From Reclinomonas americana ATCC 50394 (Eukaryota > Jakobida > Jakobea > Jakobida): a stretch of DNA of 64,000 bases. Positions 8,719 to 20,046 of the stretch are shown piece after piece. The notes under the pieces were generated by a model, which made no database searches, was not told where the DNA came from, and saw only the letters and a list, made by a program, of their open reading frames with translations. Made by a program: the position numbers and the translations under genes. Location of the stretch: the NCBI GenBank assembly GCA_048213135.1, contig PS015081.1:106785-170784 (forward strand), read 5' to 3'. Position 1 is the stretch's first letter. Each line of letters starts with the position of its first letter.

Positions 8719-11451
8719 TCAGATGCGGTTCCGTCTGTGATCCTCGTCGTCGGCGCCTCGTCGATCACGCTCGGATGAACGGCGGCGTTCTCTCGACGAC
8801 GGTCTTGTGAACTGTGACGCGATGAGGAGTGAGTTGTCGGTGACACCATCTTCTTGCATGAAGGAAGTCGTACCCATCGGCGATCTGCATCGTCCTCGTC
8901 GACTGAGCGACGAGGCTCGTACGCTTTCTCCACATCATTGTCTGCCAGCGACGGTGTGTCGTCCACACCGAACATGCGCTGGCGCTTCTTCTTGCGGTCT
9001 CGTCCCGCCATCGACGGTGACAGTTGCCAATCCTGCGCGTGACGTGCAGTGAGAATGACCATTGCGTTCTCCCCACCTGAGTATGTGACTCCTTTCCAAC
9101 TCTTCCCTTGTTGCTGAGATGTTCTGTAATCCGTCTCTTCTCATCTTCACCCTCTTTTCTCTGCCCTCACCTTGTGCCGCTTGGCCATGACGAACGCGAG
9201 AATCAGCACCGCCACGCACGAGTTGGCAATGACAAAGAACGAAACCCACATGACGTTAACGGCCACTCTGCAAGCGCACGCACAGTCAATGACTACCCTT
9301 CCACGCCTCCCCCAATTGCAAGACGCAACAGAGCCGAGGTGCACAAATCGCTGCGCACAGACTCAAACGCTCGCTGCACAAAGGCACACGACTTCATGGC
9401 GGTCAAATCAGAGGACAGTGCCGTGAGGCGTGCGGCGTCGGCCATCGACTGCTGCAGAGTGCTGCTCGTCGAGTTGCCAGACTGCTGAGAGCTGATCGCA
9501 TTCATCGCATTGGTGTAGTTGGTCTGCGTCACCACCACCGAGTACGGTCGGAGTGCTGAATTCATCGACGTCAGCAGCTGCGTCCACGCCGAGTCGACAA
9601 CCGGATCGATCTTGACAGCCGACTGCGTACGAAAACCAGTCATGAGAATTAACACCATTTCTCTTTTCTCGGTTTCTCTCCGTGACTAGACGTACATCAA
9701 TCGCCTGCTGGCAATTGGTGATCTTGTCAATGGTGTTTGCCACGATTGTGTCGGTGCGCGTGTTGGCCGGAGGCGTGGTCGCGGTGCTCTTTGTGGTCAC
9801 AGTTACCGGAAGCGCCTTTTGCGCGGCCAGGTAATCGTCCACCTACACCACCAGCATTATGAGGGCTGCGATTAGATAAAAATGAATGTCGGTCGATCAT
9901 ACCTCTGCACACACGTCGGCCACCACCATGGTGCCGGAAAAGTGGATTCCGGCCAGCGGCCAGGCCAGGAAAATTGCCAAGAACGTGCACCATCCAAGGC
10001 TGCCGATCACGGTGAGCCAAACAAGCACAAGGAAGACACCAACAAGAAGCACTCAACAATGTCAGCATGGATGGCCCGCGGAACATCACACACCAGATGC
10101 CCATGATGCCGAACACTGTAGACAAGGCAGAGGCGCGTGAGATGCCTGTCACGAGATAACAAGGCTTGTGAGGGACTCACCAATCAAGAGGCTGTCCACC
10201 ACAATGAGTGCAATGTTGCGCACATTCTCGTACTTGCCGATTGCATCGTTGACTTTGGAGATGTCAAGCTGTAACACGCCACCATCTCCATGAGTACAAG
10301 ATCAGAAGCAGCAACTAGACACACAGCAGTGTCCTCACTTTCCAGTTGTTGACCGTCTGCTTCGCATCGGAGAGCGTCTGGCTGTCGCTCGTCGACATTT
10401 GCGGCATGACACCAAAGAGTGCGTTGGTGACAGTAACGACTGCGTCGCAGACACAAGGAGCGCGTGAGCATGAGGTATAGGAGCTTCGCATAAACTCGAA
10501 TCTCCAACACTCACCACGCTGCGACGCCGTGTCGCCCACTCCGGCGACCGTGGCCGACGAGTTCCCGACGCTGTCGTGCAGTCGCCGGCTGTACGCAATG
10601 CCAAGTGCGGCCATGGCAATAATCGTGATGGACAGCGGCAGCAGCAGTGCGCAGGGAAAGTTGCGCTCGCATCTGCCATACTTGCGGAAACGATAGCCGC
10701 CTCCGCAACAACAAAAGTTCTCCCGTGGCAGCACACCGCCGCAGCAATTTGGGCAGCACTTGCACACGCGAGCACCGCACGTCCACAGCAGAGCGACTGC
10801 GCATCGACAGGTGAGTAGCCAGTTCCGTCGCAAAAAAGGTGGATTCAATCAAGCAGGCGCTCGAGAACGACAAAGAATTGTAGAAACAAGACTGCTGCAG
10901 CTCACTCCTCCTCCCTCGCACTCCCCGTTCCCACACGCACCGACAAAGCCAATCACAACGATCAAGGCGAATCCCGTCCACACTGCAACGCCCTGCCAGT
11001 ACGCCGGGTTGTCGGTGGAGAACTCATTCGTCACTGGCTTCAGCCGAAAGTCGAAGCGCGGCAGCTTGCGCACCCAGCTGCAGAGACACACGCACACACA
11101 CAGTCAGTCTCACAAACCCGCAGAGGACGGCTCCTCTCGCAGCGCTGCGCACCTGGAGATCTGCGTCGCATTGGTGTTGATCACGTCTCTTGCCACTGTC
11201 CCGTTGTCGCCACCGCTCGTGGATGCACTGGCCAAGAGCACCTCATCAACTCGACCCGTGTCAGCAGCCACAGACCGCGGCTCCACATCGGCGTCGAGCT
11301 CCACCAGCAGCGGTGTTTGTCCCGCTTGCTCACTCGTTCGACTGCCCGCAACCACAGTCGCCAGCACAACCACCATCATCATCATCACCATCACTGCAAT
11401 GATGAAGATGGGCAAACCGGCTCTGTGCGCCGCTCGTGGCGCGACCACCAT
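8719..11451 (-). CDS. Prominin-like pentaspan membrane protein
   Basis: At least nine exons whose phases close. The start MVVAPRAAHRAGLPIF runs into a hydrophobic signal/anchor (VMVMMMMVVVLATVVAG). An extracellular segment with NGT and NAT sites follows, then a membrane helix (WTGFALIVVIGFVVALL). Next is a Cys-rich cytosolic turn (CKCCPNCCGG then CCCGGGYRFRKYGRC) and a third helix (ALLLPLSITIIAMAALGIAY). This helix / Cys-rich / helix pattern is the prominin signature. A first loop, two more helices (near FLVLVWLTVIGSLGWC), a second loop with N-glycosylation sites, and a last helix (WVSFFVIANSCVAVLILAFV) follow. The tail is RK-rich and ends DDEDHRRNRI. Introns are as short as about 29 and 38 nt. 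Family role: plasma-membrane protrusions and cilia. Tweety-like is the alternative. Confidence 0.65.
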
Positions 11452-11920
11452 GACTGATCCCTCTCGCGCAATGCACCAAAATGTGGAGTTGCAACGGCTT
11501 TGTCCGACGACGCTCGCGGCGCGGGAAAAGCACGACCACAAATTCGTTCACGATGGTGCGTGCGTGGCCCACGAGGCGCGCGCTCTCTCTTTCTCACACG
11601 CACACAGTGGGACATGTGCACTCGTGCCTGTGTCTGTGCACTTACATTCACACACACGCGCGCACATGTGAATGCGTGCGTGTGTGTGCGCCATGTGGCC
11701 GTTGCACTCTCCCATGCTCTCTCCCTCTCTCGTGTGCCCTCAGCGCGTATCTTCCAGTCTCTCTTTCCCGCGCGTGTGTGTTGACCTTGTCCTCGCTCTC
11801 TGTGTGTGTGTACATAGTCACATTGCGTATTGTAGAGCAGCGTGCCACGCGTTTGGCGTGACTGCCACTTGTCTTCTCGCTCACTCACACGCTCACTGTT
11901 GACAGGCGAGCACACGCACC

Positions 11921-13354
11921 ATGGCGTTTGACACGGCGCACGAGGATATGATCGTTGCGCGCGGAAAGAGAATGCGAGACAGCTTGCAGAGTGACTGATT
12001 GCGTGTGTGTCTGTGTGAGAGTAGCACGATGCACAACTGGACTACTATGGTCGTCGTCTGGCCACCTGCTCATCAGATCGCACCATCAAGCTGTTTGATG
12101 TGACGGGTGATCGTCAGGTGTACAAGACTGATCTGCGTGGGTGAGTGGGATGCGTGCTAATCGATCGACCTCATTCGAGTTGCGGTTCTCATCTCCCGTT
12201 GTCGGCAGTCATGAGGGACCTGTGTGGCGAGTGGCGTGGGCACACCCGTCGTTTGGCAGCATTCTCGCCTCATGCTCGTACGATCGCATGGTGTTCTTGT
12301 GGAAGGAGACGGCTGAGAATGTGTGGAACAAGATCCACAATCACACGCAGCACACTTCGTCAGGCGAGCATGCATGCTGGCGGTGTGGACAGGAACGCCA
12401 GTCGCTGACCTTGTGTGTTGGTGTGCTGCAGTGAACTCGATTGCCTGGGCGCCGCACGAACTCGGCCTGTCACTCGCAACCGCCTCCTCTGATGGCTCCT
12501 TTGCAGTGCTCACACACCAGCGTTGCGTACGACGGACTTCTCCTTTCCCCCTCGCCCTCCGCCCTCGTCTCTCACTGCGAAGGCATCCCCACAGCGGAGG
12601 ACACCTGGGCTGTGGACAGCGTGCTCGACGCACACAAGATCGGCTGCAATGCAGTATCCTGGGCCCCGGCCGTACCACCGGCCTCCACGCAAGACTCGGC
12701 ACAGCGTTGCGTACTTGTCCGCGTCTCACCACTCTCTTATTTGTCTCGCGTTTGCCAACTCGGCGACTGTGTAGATGTGCGGTTGAGCCGGCGGCTGGTG
12801 ACGGGCGGCTGCGACCACCTGGTAAAGATTTGGAAGTTTCGTTCTCTCTCACACTGCATGAGGATAGCGTTCGTCGTGCTGAAAAAAGTGCAGGAACGAC
12901 GGTGACAAGTGGGTGCTGGAGCAGGACTTGCAAGAGGTGCACAGCGATTGGGTGCGCGATGTGGCATGGGCACCGAACATTGGCTTGCCACGCGACACGA
13001 TTGCGTCGTGCTCGCAAGACGGCAGTGTGGTGGTGTGGACCTCGTCGCTGGACGGCGAGGGTGGTGAACTCAAGTGGGAGCACAAGAAGATCATCAAGAG
13101 CGGACCGACCGTGTGGCGCGTCTCGTGGAGCATTGCAGGTTTGCCGGAGCACGGAGTAATACGTCTCTCTCAAGTTCGTCGTAACAACTCACCGTGCATG
13201 CATGTGCATGTACACAGGCAATGTATTGGCGGTCTCGTCGGGCGACAATGTCGTCTCGCTGTGGAAGGAGACGCCGAGTGGCGAGTGGGAGTGCGTCTCG
13301 ACGCTGGACGAGCCAGCCGGCGGTGCGGGTGGCAGTGCCTCGGGCAGCATGTGA
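11921..13354 (+). CDS. SEC13: SEC13, COPII coat / nuclear pore beta-propeller
   Basis: Near-complete match to the Sec13 family: [11 protein letters not shown], then [127 protein letters not shown] and [16 protein letters not shown]. It ends SGSM-TGA. The six-bladed open propeller pairs with Sec31 in ER-export coats and with Nup145/Nup96 in the pore. About seven exons. One intron (12364-12429) starts GC instead of GT. The join after KIWKF (about 12838-12893) does not close in phase with any GT-AG pair; a single missing base would give KFRNDGDKW. Confidence 0.93.
12364..12429 (+). other. GC-AG intron in SEC13
   Basis: The exon ends ...tcgtcag and the intron begins gcgagc and ends tgctgcag. Removing exactly this segment restores the conserved SSVNSIAW reading. 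No GT donor nearby does so. GC-AG introns are a known minor class with the CAG exon end seen here. Confidence 0.75.
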
Positions 13355-13736
13355 TATGTGTTTCTGCCCAGTTGTTCGCCAAACAAACAAAATATTGTCT
13401 CTTCTCTGTCAACTCTTCTCCCGCCCCTGGGTGTGTGCGTGTGTGTCTGCATGTCTGTGTGTGAACGTATAAAGGAAAAACCCTTCAACCACTGCAAAGT
13501 GGCTGCGAATGCCACGGACGTCGATCAATCGGACTTGAGACAAGCGGCATTTCAGACATTTGTTGGATTGTCGGAGAGAAGTGCACGAGTCCCACGCACG
13601 CGACACACACAGAGAGCGTACAGACAACGACAGCGTGTGCGTGAGAGAGTGACAGAGGCAGAGCGACACACACAGTGTGAGAGGCTGTTTGGTGGCACGT
13701 GCGACACAACCACCAAAAAACGACAAAACACGCGAA
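13355..13736. other. Intergenic between SEC13 and the kinesin-like gene
   Basis: Holds SEC13's 3' end and the promoter of the kinesin-like gene, with CA/TG and GA microsatellite runs. No coding exon is recognised on either strand. Confidence 0.4.
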
Positions 13737-15864
13737 ATGACCACGTCTGGAGTCGCGCTTCCTCGTCACGTGGTCTCCAAGGTGCTTAGACGTTCTTATA
13801 GGAAGCATTCTGTCTGTGTGTGTGGGCATTGTGTGTCTCTGTGTGTGTCTTCTTTTTCGTACATGTGAGGGCAGCATTGCATGAATTACCGTTATGACGG
13901 ACAAGCGTGCCTCAGACACACCACACTCTCTCTTTCACTCTCTTTCTCTCTCTCCCTCCCTCACTTGCAACGCTGTGCTGCACGCACCATATCTCTGTGC
14001 GTGCACCTTGCTCTCTTTGTGCGTGCGTGTGCGTGCGTGTGTGCAGAGAGTGATGTCGATCACACACTCTTCTTCTTCGTCTCACCTTTGCCTCTCATTT
14101 TTTCTTTCCGCAGGAGGAGGTTGTGGCCACGTTGCGCTCGGTGTTCCCGCTGCTGGTCGACACCACCACCGATCAGGGCTCTCGTTCGTCGTCGTCCAGT
14201 GGCGGTGCCAGTGCTGATGAGATTGAGCGGCAGCTGTTGCGCGCCGACGGTGATGTGCGTGTCGCGGTGGCGTGTCTGCTGCGAGCCGACAATGAGGCCG
14301 GTGCCACGTCAGCCACGGCGCCATCTTCTTCTGCGTCGTCGGCGCTGAGTGGCGGCGACAAGATCCCGTCCCGAGCGCCTGACGTGGCGCAGGCCGTGGC
14401 CATGGCGCTGGCCGAGTACCTGCCAGAGGGCNNNNNNNNNNNNNNNNNNNNNNNNNNNNNNNNNNNNNNNNNNNNNNNNNNNNNNNNNNNNNNNNNNNNN
14501 NNNNNNNNNNNNNNNNNCGCACACACTCTCTGCATTTCATGCCGCCACTGCCCGTCTCACTCGCCTCTGTTTTTTTGCTACACGTAGAAATCGCGCCGTT
14601 GGTGGACTCTGCACTGCAGGGCTTCAATCCTTTGGTGCTGCTGTACGGTGGCACGGGCAGCGGTCGGTTGCGGGCGCTGGAGGGCGATTTGTCAGAAGAG
14701 TCGACTGCCGGCTCAGTGCGTGAACTCGACGGCGACTACGGCTTCGCTGCGCGAGCGACCCAGCGTCTGCTGCGCCTGTCGCGTGGCGACTGGGCCGCGC
14801 AGGGTTGGGACTTCACCACCAGTGTCACCTATGTGGAGTTGCACAACGAGGTCATTTCCGACCTGTTTGCCGACCGCTCGCAGGTTTGCAGTCGTGATTG
14901 AGCACGTCTCGTTGTTCATTTCCATCCAGCGTACTCATTTTTTCCCATCTACACAGCCGAAGCGATCGCATGTGCTGACACGCGACGATCACGGCGCAAC
15001 GGTGATCTCCAACGTGACCAAGGTGACGATTGAGAATCACGGGGACATTTTTGAGTTGCTGCGCACGGCGGTGGAGAACCGCAAGGCTGGCGGACACGAC
15101 AAGGCCATGTCGCACTTGGTGTTCCAGGTGCACATGGTAGGCGTGCTGCCGGCGGACCGGTCACCGGTGGGCGACACGGAGGTGATGCGTGGCACCCTGT
15201 CGCTGGTGCGCTTGGTGGGCTCAGAGCACACTCGTGCTATGGGAACAACCAAGCCCGATCGCGGCCTTGTGGCGTTGCACGGTGTCATCAAGGCGCTGGC
15301 AAACCAGAGCCACGATGTGCCATTCCGGTCCAGCGTGCTCACCCACTTGCTGCAATCGTCCATGATGGAGTACAGCAAGGTTTGCATGCATGCATGCACG
15401 CACTACCACCTTGTTTCCTCATCCGGTATCTCACGCATCTCCTACTCCACTACCTTGTGTAGGTCTTGTTCTGTGGGTGCGTGTCACCAGAGCGGCGGAT
15501 GACGGCGCAGACGTTGCACACGCTGCGCTTGGCCAGTACCATCCACACGGCCAGTTTTGATCAGAGCTCGTCAGGACGACGAAGCAACGCGGCACCAGCA
15601 CGCAGCGCAACACCAGGCCGCCGGACGCACAGTGCCGGTGGCGTTATCACCAGCACTGTAAGTGGAATCAGCCAGTCCAACTCGAGGGGTCGCTCTGTGA
15701 CTCCACAACCGCACTCGGGCAGTGGTGCGCCAATGTCGCTGCCCAACTCAATCCTTGCCGCCGCCACTGCGGGCACACCGCCTCCTGGCCCCAAGCGTGC
15801 ACCCTCACCAGCAGCTCCACGACGACGTGCCGCAACACCAACAGGCCGACCACCGCGGCGATAA
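13737..15864 (+). CDS. Degenerate kinesin-like motor protein with N-terminal CUE-like segment
   Basis: Exon 1 (MTTSGVALPRHVVSK) joins in phase to EEVVATLRSVFPLL...EIERQLLRADGDVRVAVACLL, which has the three-helix pattern of a ubiquitin-binding CUE domain. A gap follows (14432-14517). The motor-like part then reads GFNPLVLLYGGTGSGRLRAL (kinesins: YGQTGSGKT), SVTYVELHNEVISDL, GGHDKAMSHLVFQVHM (family: NxxSSRSH), TLSLVRLVGSE (family: LVDLAGSE), GLVALHGVIKALANQ, VPFRSSVLTHLLQSS and CGCVSPERRM...TLHTLRLAS. The order and spacing are kinesin, but the P-loop Lys is Arg and the switch II Asp is Arg, so ATPase action is unlikely. The tail is Ser/Pro-rich with GRRT and PGPKRAPSP motifs and ends PRR-TAA. 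Confidence 0.75.
14432..14517. other. Assembly gap inside the kinesin-like gene
   Basis: Run of N between the CUE-like part and the start of the motor core. Confidence 0.95.
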
Positions 15865-16193
15865 CTCTCTGGTGTTTCACTGTGTGTGTGTGCAATTTCT
15901 GCCTGCANNNNNNNNNNNNNNNNNNNNTCCATCCGTACTTTTTCCCCTCACCGTATCAGGATGGTTTGGCGACAGCAAGAGTGTGCGGTTTTTGTGCCTG
16001 GTTTGTATGTGTGCAAGAGTGTGTGTGCGTGTTTGTATACAACAATGCAATACAAAAAAGAAGACTGATTATACATGCTTGCATGCGCGTGGTGGGAAGC
16101 CCGAGAGTTATATTACCACATCAACAAACAACAACTTCAACATCATCAACATCAAACAAAATTACACCCATGCAGGAGGGAAGAGAGCACCAA
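15865..16193. other. Intergenic between convergent genes, with a 20-N gap (15908-15927)
   Basis: Lies between the ends of the kinesin-like gene (plus) and the CDKL gene (minus). It carries aataca/aaaaaaga and atcatcaacatcaaac stretches that could serve as 3' ends on either strand. No gene is seen. Confidence 0.5.
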
Positions 16194-19100
16194 TTAGTGG
16201 CCGTACTTGCGTGGGTACGCTAGGTTCCCATTGTGCAAACCGGCACCAGCGCCGCCGCTCATGCCAGCTGCGGCGGCCGCAGCGTGATGCAGGTCACCGT
16301 TGCTGCCGCGCTTGCCCAAGACACTGCAACGAGAGGAGCGTGAGCATTGGAAGAATTGAATCATCAACAACAGAATCTCGTACCGCTGATCATCCTCGTC
16401 GGTGGAGGCCTCGTACAGCGTCGGCCCATTGTCGCGTCGACTCAGTCGCGACGGTACTCGCTCGAGGAGGCCGAGGTAGTCGTCGCCCGAGTCGGACGTG
16501 GTGTACGCCATGCCAGACGACACTGCGCAGAGAGAGGCGGCGTTGAGCAACAGAGGGCGCACATGTTGAAGGTGCGAATGACAAACCACTCGAGTATCCA
16601 CTGGCCACTGGCGGCAGAGCGTTGCCCTGTGTGAACTGCTTCTTGCGGTGGCCTTCGCGACTTGGCGGCAACGCCGCAGCGATTCCACGATGACCACCCT
16701 CACGACTGGCAATCGACTCGCGCATTTGCTGAACGACATGACAATGAGCTGCCACCGAACACGCACGCAGGACAAAGGAGACAGTGGCGACACAAACCCC
16801 GACTTTGGTGGGCATCGCATTCCGTTTCCTTTGTGAGACGCCGCGCGGACTCACGACATCGGTGTTTGTCGTGTCTGCAGCCAAACGAGCAATGAGGAAA
16901 CGGTATCGTCAGTCTCTCTCTGTCGCGCCCACACGCACCTTGTGGTCTTCTGCCGTCAATCATTTCAGCGCGTGCCGATGATCGCGCCTGCTGTGCCGAC
17001 GACATGACATTCCTGCACGCACAGCGAAACGGGCAAGTGAGTCATCTCAATGAAAAAGTGGGCAGCTGACGGCGACGCAACATGTCGAGCGGCGAGCGAA
17101 TCGTGCGACTCCTTGTCGACAGGGAGCCGTCCTCCCATTCTGCTTGCGACATTGGTGGTGGGCCGGCACGATCTCCACCCCGCGCGCGACCCTGTTGCTG
17201 CTGTTGCTGTTGCTGCTGCTGCTGCTGTTGTTGCTGCTGTTGCTGCTGCTGCTGCAATTGTTGTTGCTGTTGCTGCAACTGCTGCTGCTGCTGCTGCAAC
17301 TGTTGCTGTTGCTGCTGTTGCATGGCGGCGTGCATCAGCGGGGCGCCGGCAGCACTGCTGGCGTACTGCAACGGTTTTCCAGGCGCCGCACCCATCATGC
17401 CCGCCTGGGCAGGTACACCACTCGTGCCTGCATTCGGCATCTTGCCGCCTGCGACTTCTGGTCCTTTCTTTCGCGGTGCATCAGATCGACTGCCGACGCT
17501 GCCGCCACCCATGGAAAGCACCGACTCGCGTCCGCGAGGGTATCCATACTCGTCCTACGCGCGCACGGAAATGAGAAGTCGTGCACCGAAATGGAACCAC
17601 AACTGGAGAAACTGACTCACCACAGAAGGCTTGACAGGCAGCGATGGCGACGCCGGTGGTGAGGACGGCAGTGATGACGAGTAGTGCATCAGCGCCGACG
17701 ACTCAGAACCGGTGCCGTAGTCGCCACCGTTCGGATGATGACCCTGACCCGGCGCGACGCCCTGCGGGTAGTAGCCGTGTGGCGAGTATGTTGGTGACGG
17801 TGGCTGTCCGTGATGTCCGTGCGTTTCGTGATGACCCTGCCCTCCTGCTCCGTTTCCAGGATAGTAGCCAGCGCCTACTGCACCGTTGGGGTAGTATGAG
17901 CCGCCAGCCGCCTGCGAGGCATGATACAGCGGGTGTTGCTGCTGCTGCTGCTGTGCTTGCTGCTGGTGCATCTGCTGCTGCAGGACGTGTGCCATGTGGG
18001 CCGCGTGATGATGCGATGACGACGAGGAGGACGGCACGGGGCTCGGAGCCGCCGACGGTCCACCCAGTGAGATGCCACCCTGCGCGCACACCAGTCAGCA
18101 CCAGAGAGATAACACAGAAGTACACCGGCGTGTACACAAACCTGCGACGACGGTCTGCCATATTGTGATTGCAGCTGGTGCTGCGCTGCCAGCTGTTGCT
18201 GCTGCTGCAACTGCAACTGCTGCTGCTGCAACAATACTTCATACTGTCGCTGCTGCAGCAACTTGTTCTGCGACGGCGGCACCTGCTGCGGTTGCTGCTG
18301 CTGCTGCTGCGCCTGTTGTTGCTGTTGCTGCTGCTGCTGTTGCGACTGAGCAGCTTGCTGATGGTGGCCACCGACAGGGGACTGCTGCTGAGAGGACTGC
18401 GACGAGGACGATGACTGCTGCTGCTGCGCCTGCGGAGTCTGCACCGACTGCGGCGTCTGCACCACCGACGTGGGCGAATCCACTGCCACATCCAACCACA
18501 CACACACAGAAACGCATTAGTCCGGAGCAGTGACAAGAGAAAAACAAGAGGAGAGGCGAACCGGGTGCGCGCGACTGTTGCGTCGACGGTCTCTCGTCCA
18601 GCTGTTGCTTCACCGGCTTGTTGATCTGCACGGGACGAGTGCCGTTGGGCGGAACGAGTCCCTCAAAGTACGGATGCTGCAAGGCCTCCTCGGCGTTGAA
18701 TCGCTTCGACGGATCCATTTGCAACAGGCCCTTGAGGAAGCTGAGCGCCTTCTTGGTCATCTTCCCGCAGTACTTCTTCTCCAGCGTCTCTGGACGGCTC
18801 ATGTCGGGGAACTTGTAGCCCACGAACCGAGGATTGCGGTAGAAGAGCTCCATTTGTTCGGCCGTCAGCGGTCCCAGCACTCGCTGGATCACGTACCTGG
18901 CACACACAAACAGGTAAGCAAAGCAACACTGGAATACAGAGATGAGGTAAGTGTGTGACGCACAGTTGATCGAGTTCGCTCTCGCCCGGGAACATGGCCT
19001 GTCCGTCGGTCAGCTCGCCCATGATACACCCAATGGCCCAAATGTCTACCGGCTTGCCATAATTAACATCTCCGAGCAGCAGCTCTGGCGCACGGTACCA

Positions 19101-19863
19101 CCGAGTGGCCACATAGTCCGTGTAATGCGCACCGCGTTGTGTGACAGTGCGAGCGAAACCTGGAGCGAGAAAAACAAACAGTCAACCGTCAAGTGCGGAG
19201 AGACAACTCACACCCGGCAACGCCGCCGCCGACTCACCGAAATCGCACAGCTTCATGGTGTGGTCGGGATTGACGAGTAGGTTTTCGGGCTTGATGTCAC
19301 GATGAATCACGTCGTTGGAGTGGCACCACAAAATCGCCTGCAGCAGCTGGAAAATGTGCCATCGCACCAAGTTGTGGTCGAGTCCCGACGGCCGCTCCTC
19401 CAGCACCTCCAGCATATTCTTCTCCACGTACTCAAACACCAGATACAGACGGCCCTTGCGACGGAACGCCTGCGCGTGCACCACAGCACCACATCAGGAC
19501 ACTTGCTCTCCCTCATGCTCTCTCCCTCACGCTCTCTCCCTCACGCTCTCTCTACACACACACGCACCTCCTTGAGGTTGACAATGTTCTCCTGCTTCAA
19601 CATGCGCAGGATCTTGACCTCGCGCAGAGTGGTCTTTCGAACCATCTCGTCTTCCTCGCTCTCCTTGAACTTTTTGATGGCCACAATCTCACCCGTTTCC
19701 TTGTTGCGGCACATCAACACCACGCCATAGGCGCCTATGAACACGCACAGAGAGAGAGAGAGAAAAGAGAGAGAAAAGAGTGAGGGGTGTTGTATGTGTG
19801 CGAGAGAGCGGCCATGGCACGCGCACCTTCGCCAACCACTCGCAGCACATCGTACTTATTCAT
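16194..19863 (-). CDS. CDKL-family protein kinase with long polyglutamine tail
   Basis: The start [13 protein letters not shown] matches the CDKL1-5 N-terminus. Kinase landmarks follow in order: [12 protein letters not shown] loop, EIVAIKKFK (Lys), [11 protein letters not shown] helix [28 protein letters not shown] catalytic loop, KLCDFGFA, TDY activation motif, [34 protein letters not shown] and [13 protein letters not shown]. These make it a CDKL5/CDKL-type CMGC kinase, a family tied to cilium length control. The C-terminal half is disordered: Gln-rich (long CAG/CAA runs near 18440-18180, 17980-17930 and 17325-17190), then Ser/Pro and Gly/Tyr/His-rich, ending [14 protein letters not shown]. 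At least ten exons; the small 3' exons are approximate. Confidence 0.88.
17194..17323 (-). repeat. Polyglutamine-encoding CAG/CAA tract
   Basis: On the minus strand about 43 nearly pure Gln codons with scattered Leu, mostly CAG interrupted by CAA. It is part of the disordered CDKL tail. Confidence 0.85.
18180..18440 (-). repeat. Second polyglutamine tract of the CDKL gene
   Basis: Several Gln runs (up to about ten in a row) broken by Leu, Ala and Ser, encoded by CAG/CAA on the minus strand. It immediately follows the kinase domain exon. Confidence 0.8.
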
Positions 19864-20046
19864 GGCGTGTCGATCACTTCTCGCTCCTCACTCGCCCGCT
19901 CCTCTCACGAATGTCGCACACGAGCGGTGTGATCACACACTGTTGTCTTTGTTGAAGGTGGAGCCACGATCGGACACAAAACTGCCGAATTTTCAGCATG
20001 CGTTTTCTTCCTTGTCTACTGAAACTCTCTCTCTCGCGAAAAGTGA
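19864..20046. promoter_or_regulatory. 183-bp divergent promoter region
   Basis: Separates the start codons of the CDKL kinase (minus) and the coiled-coil protein (plus). No clear TATA box. Probably a shared bidirectional promoter. Confidence 0.45.

Noticed and set aside
17194-18440. CAG-rich blocks considered as a tandem repeat locus or CRISPR-like array
   Set aside because: There are no direct repeats with unique spacers; the blocks are in-frame glutamine codons of the CDKL kinase tail.
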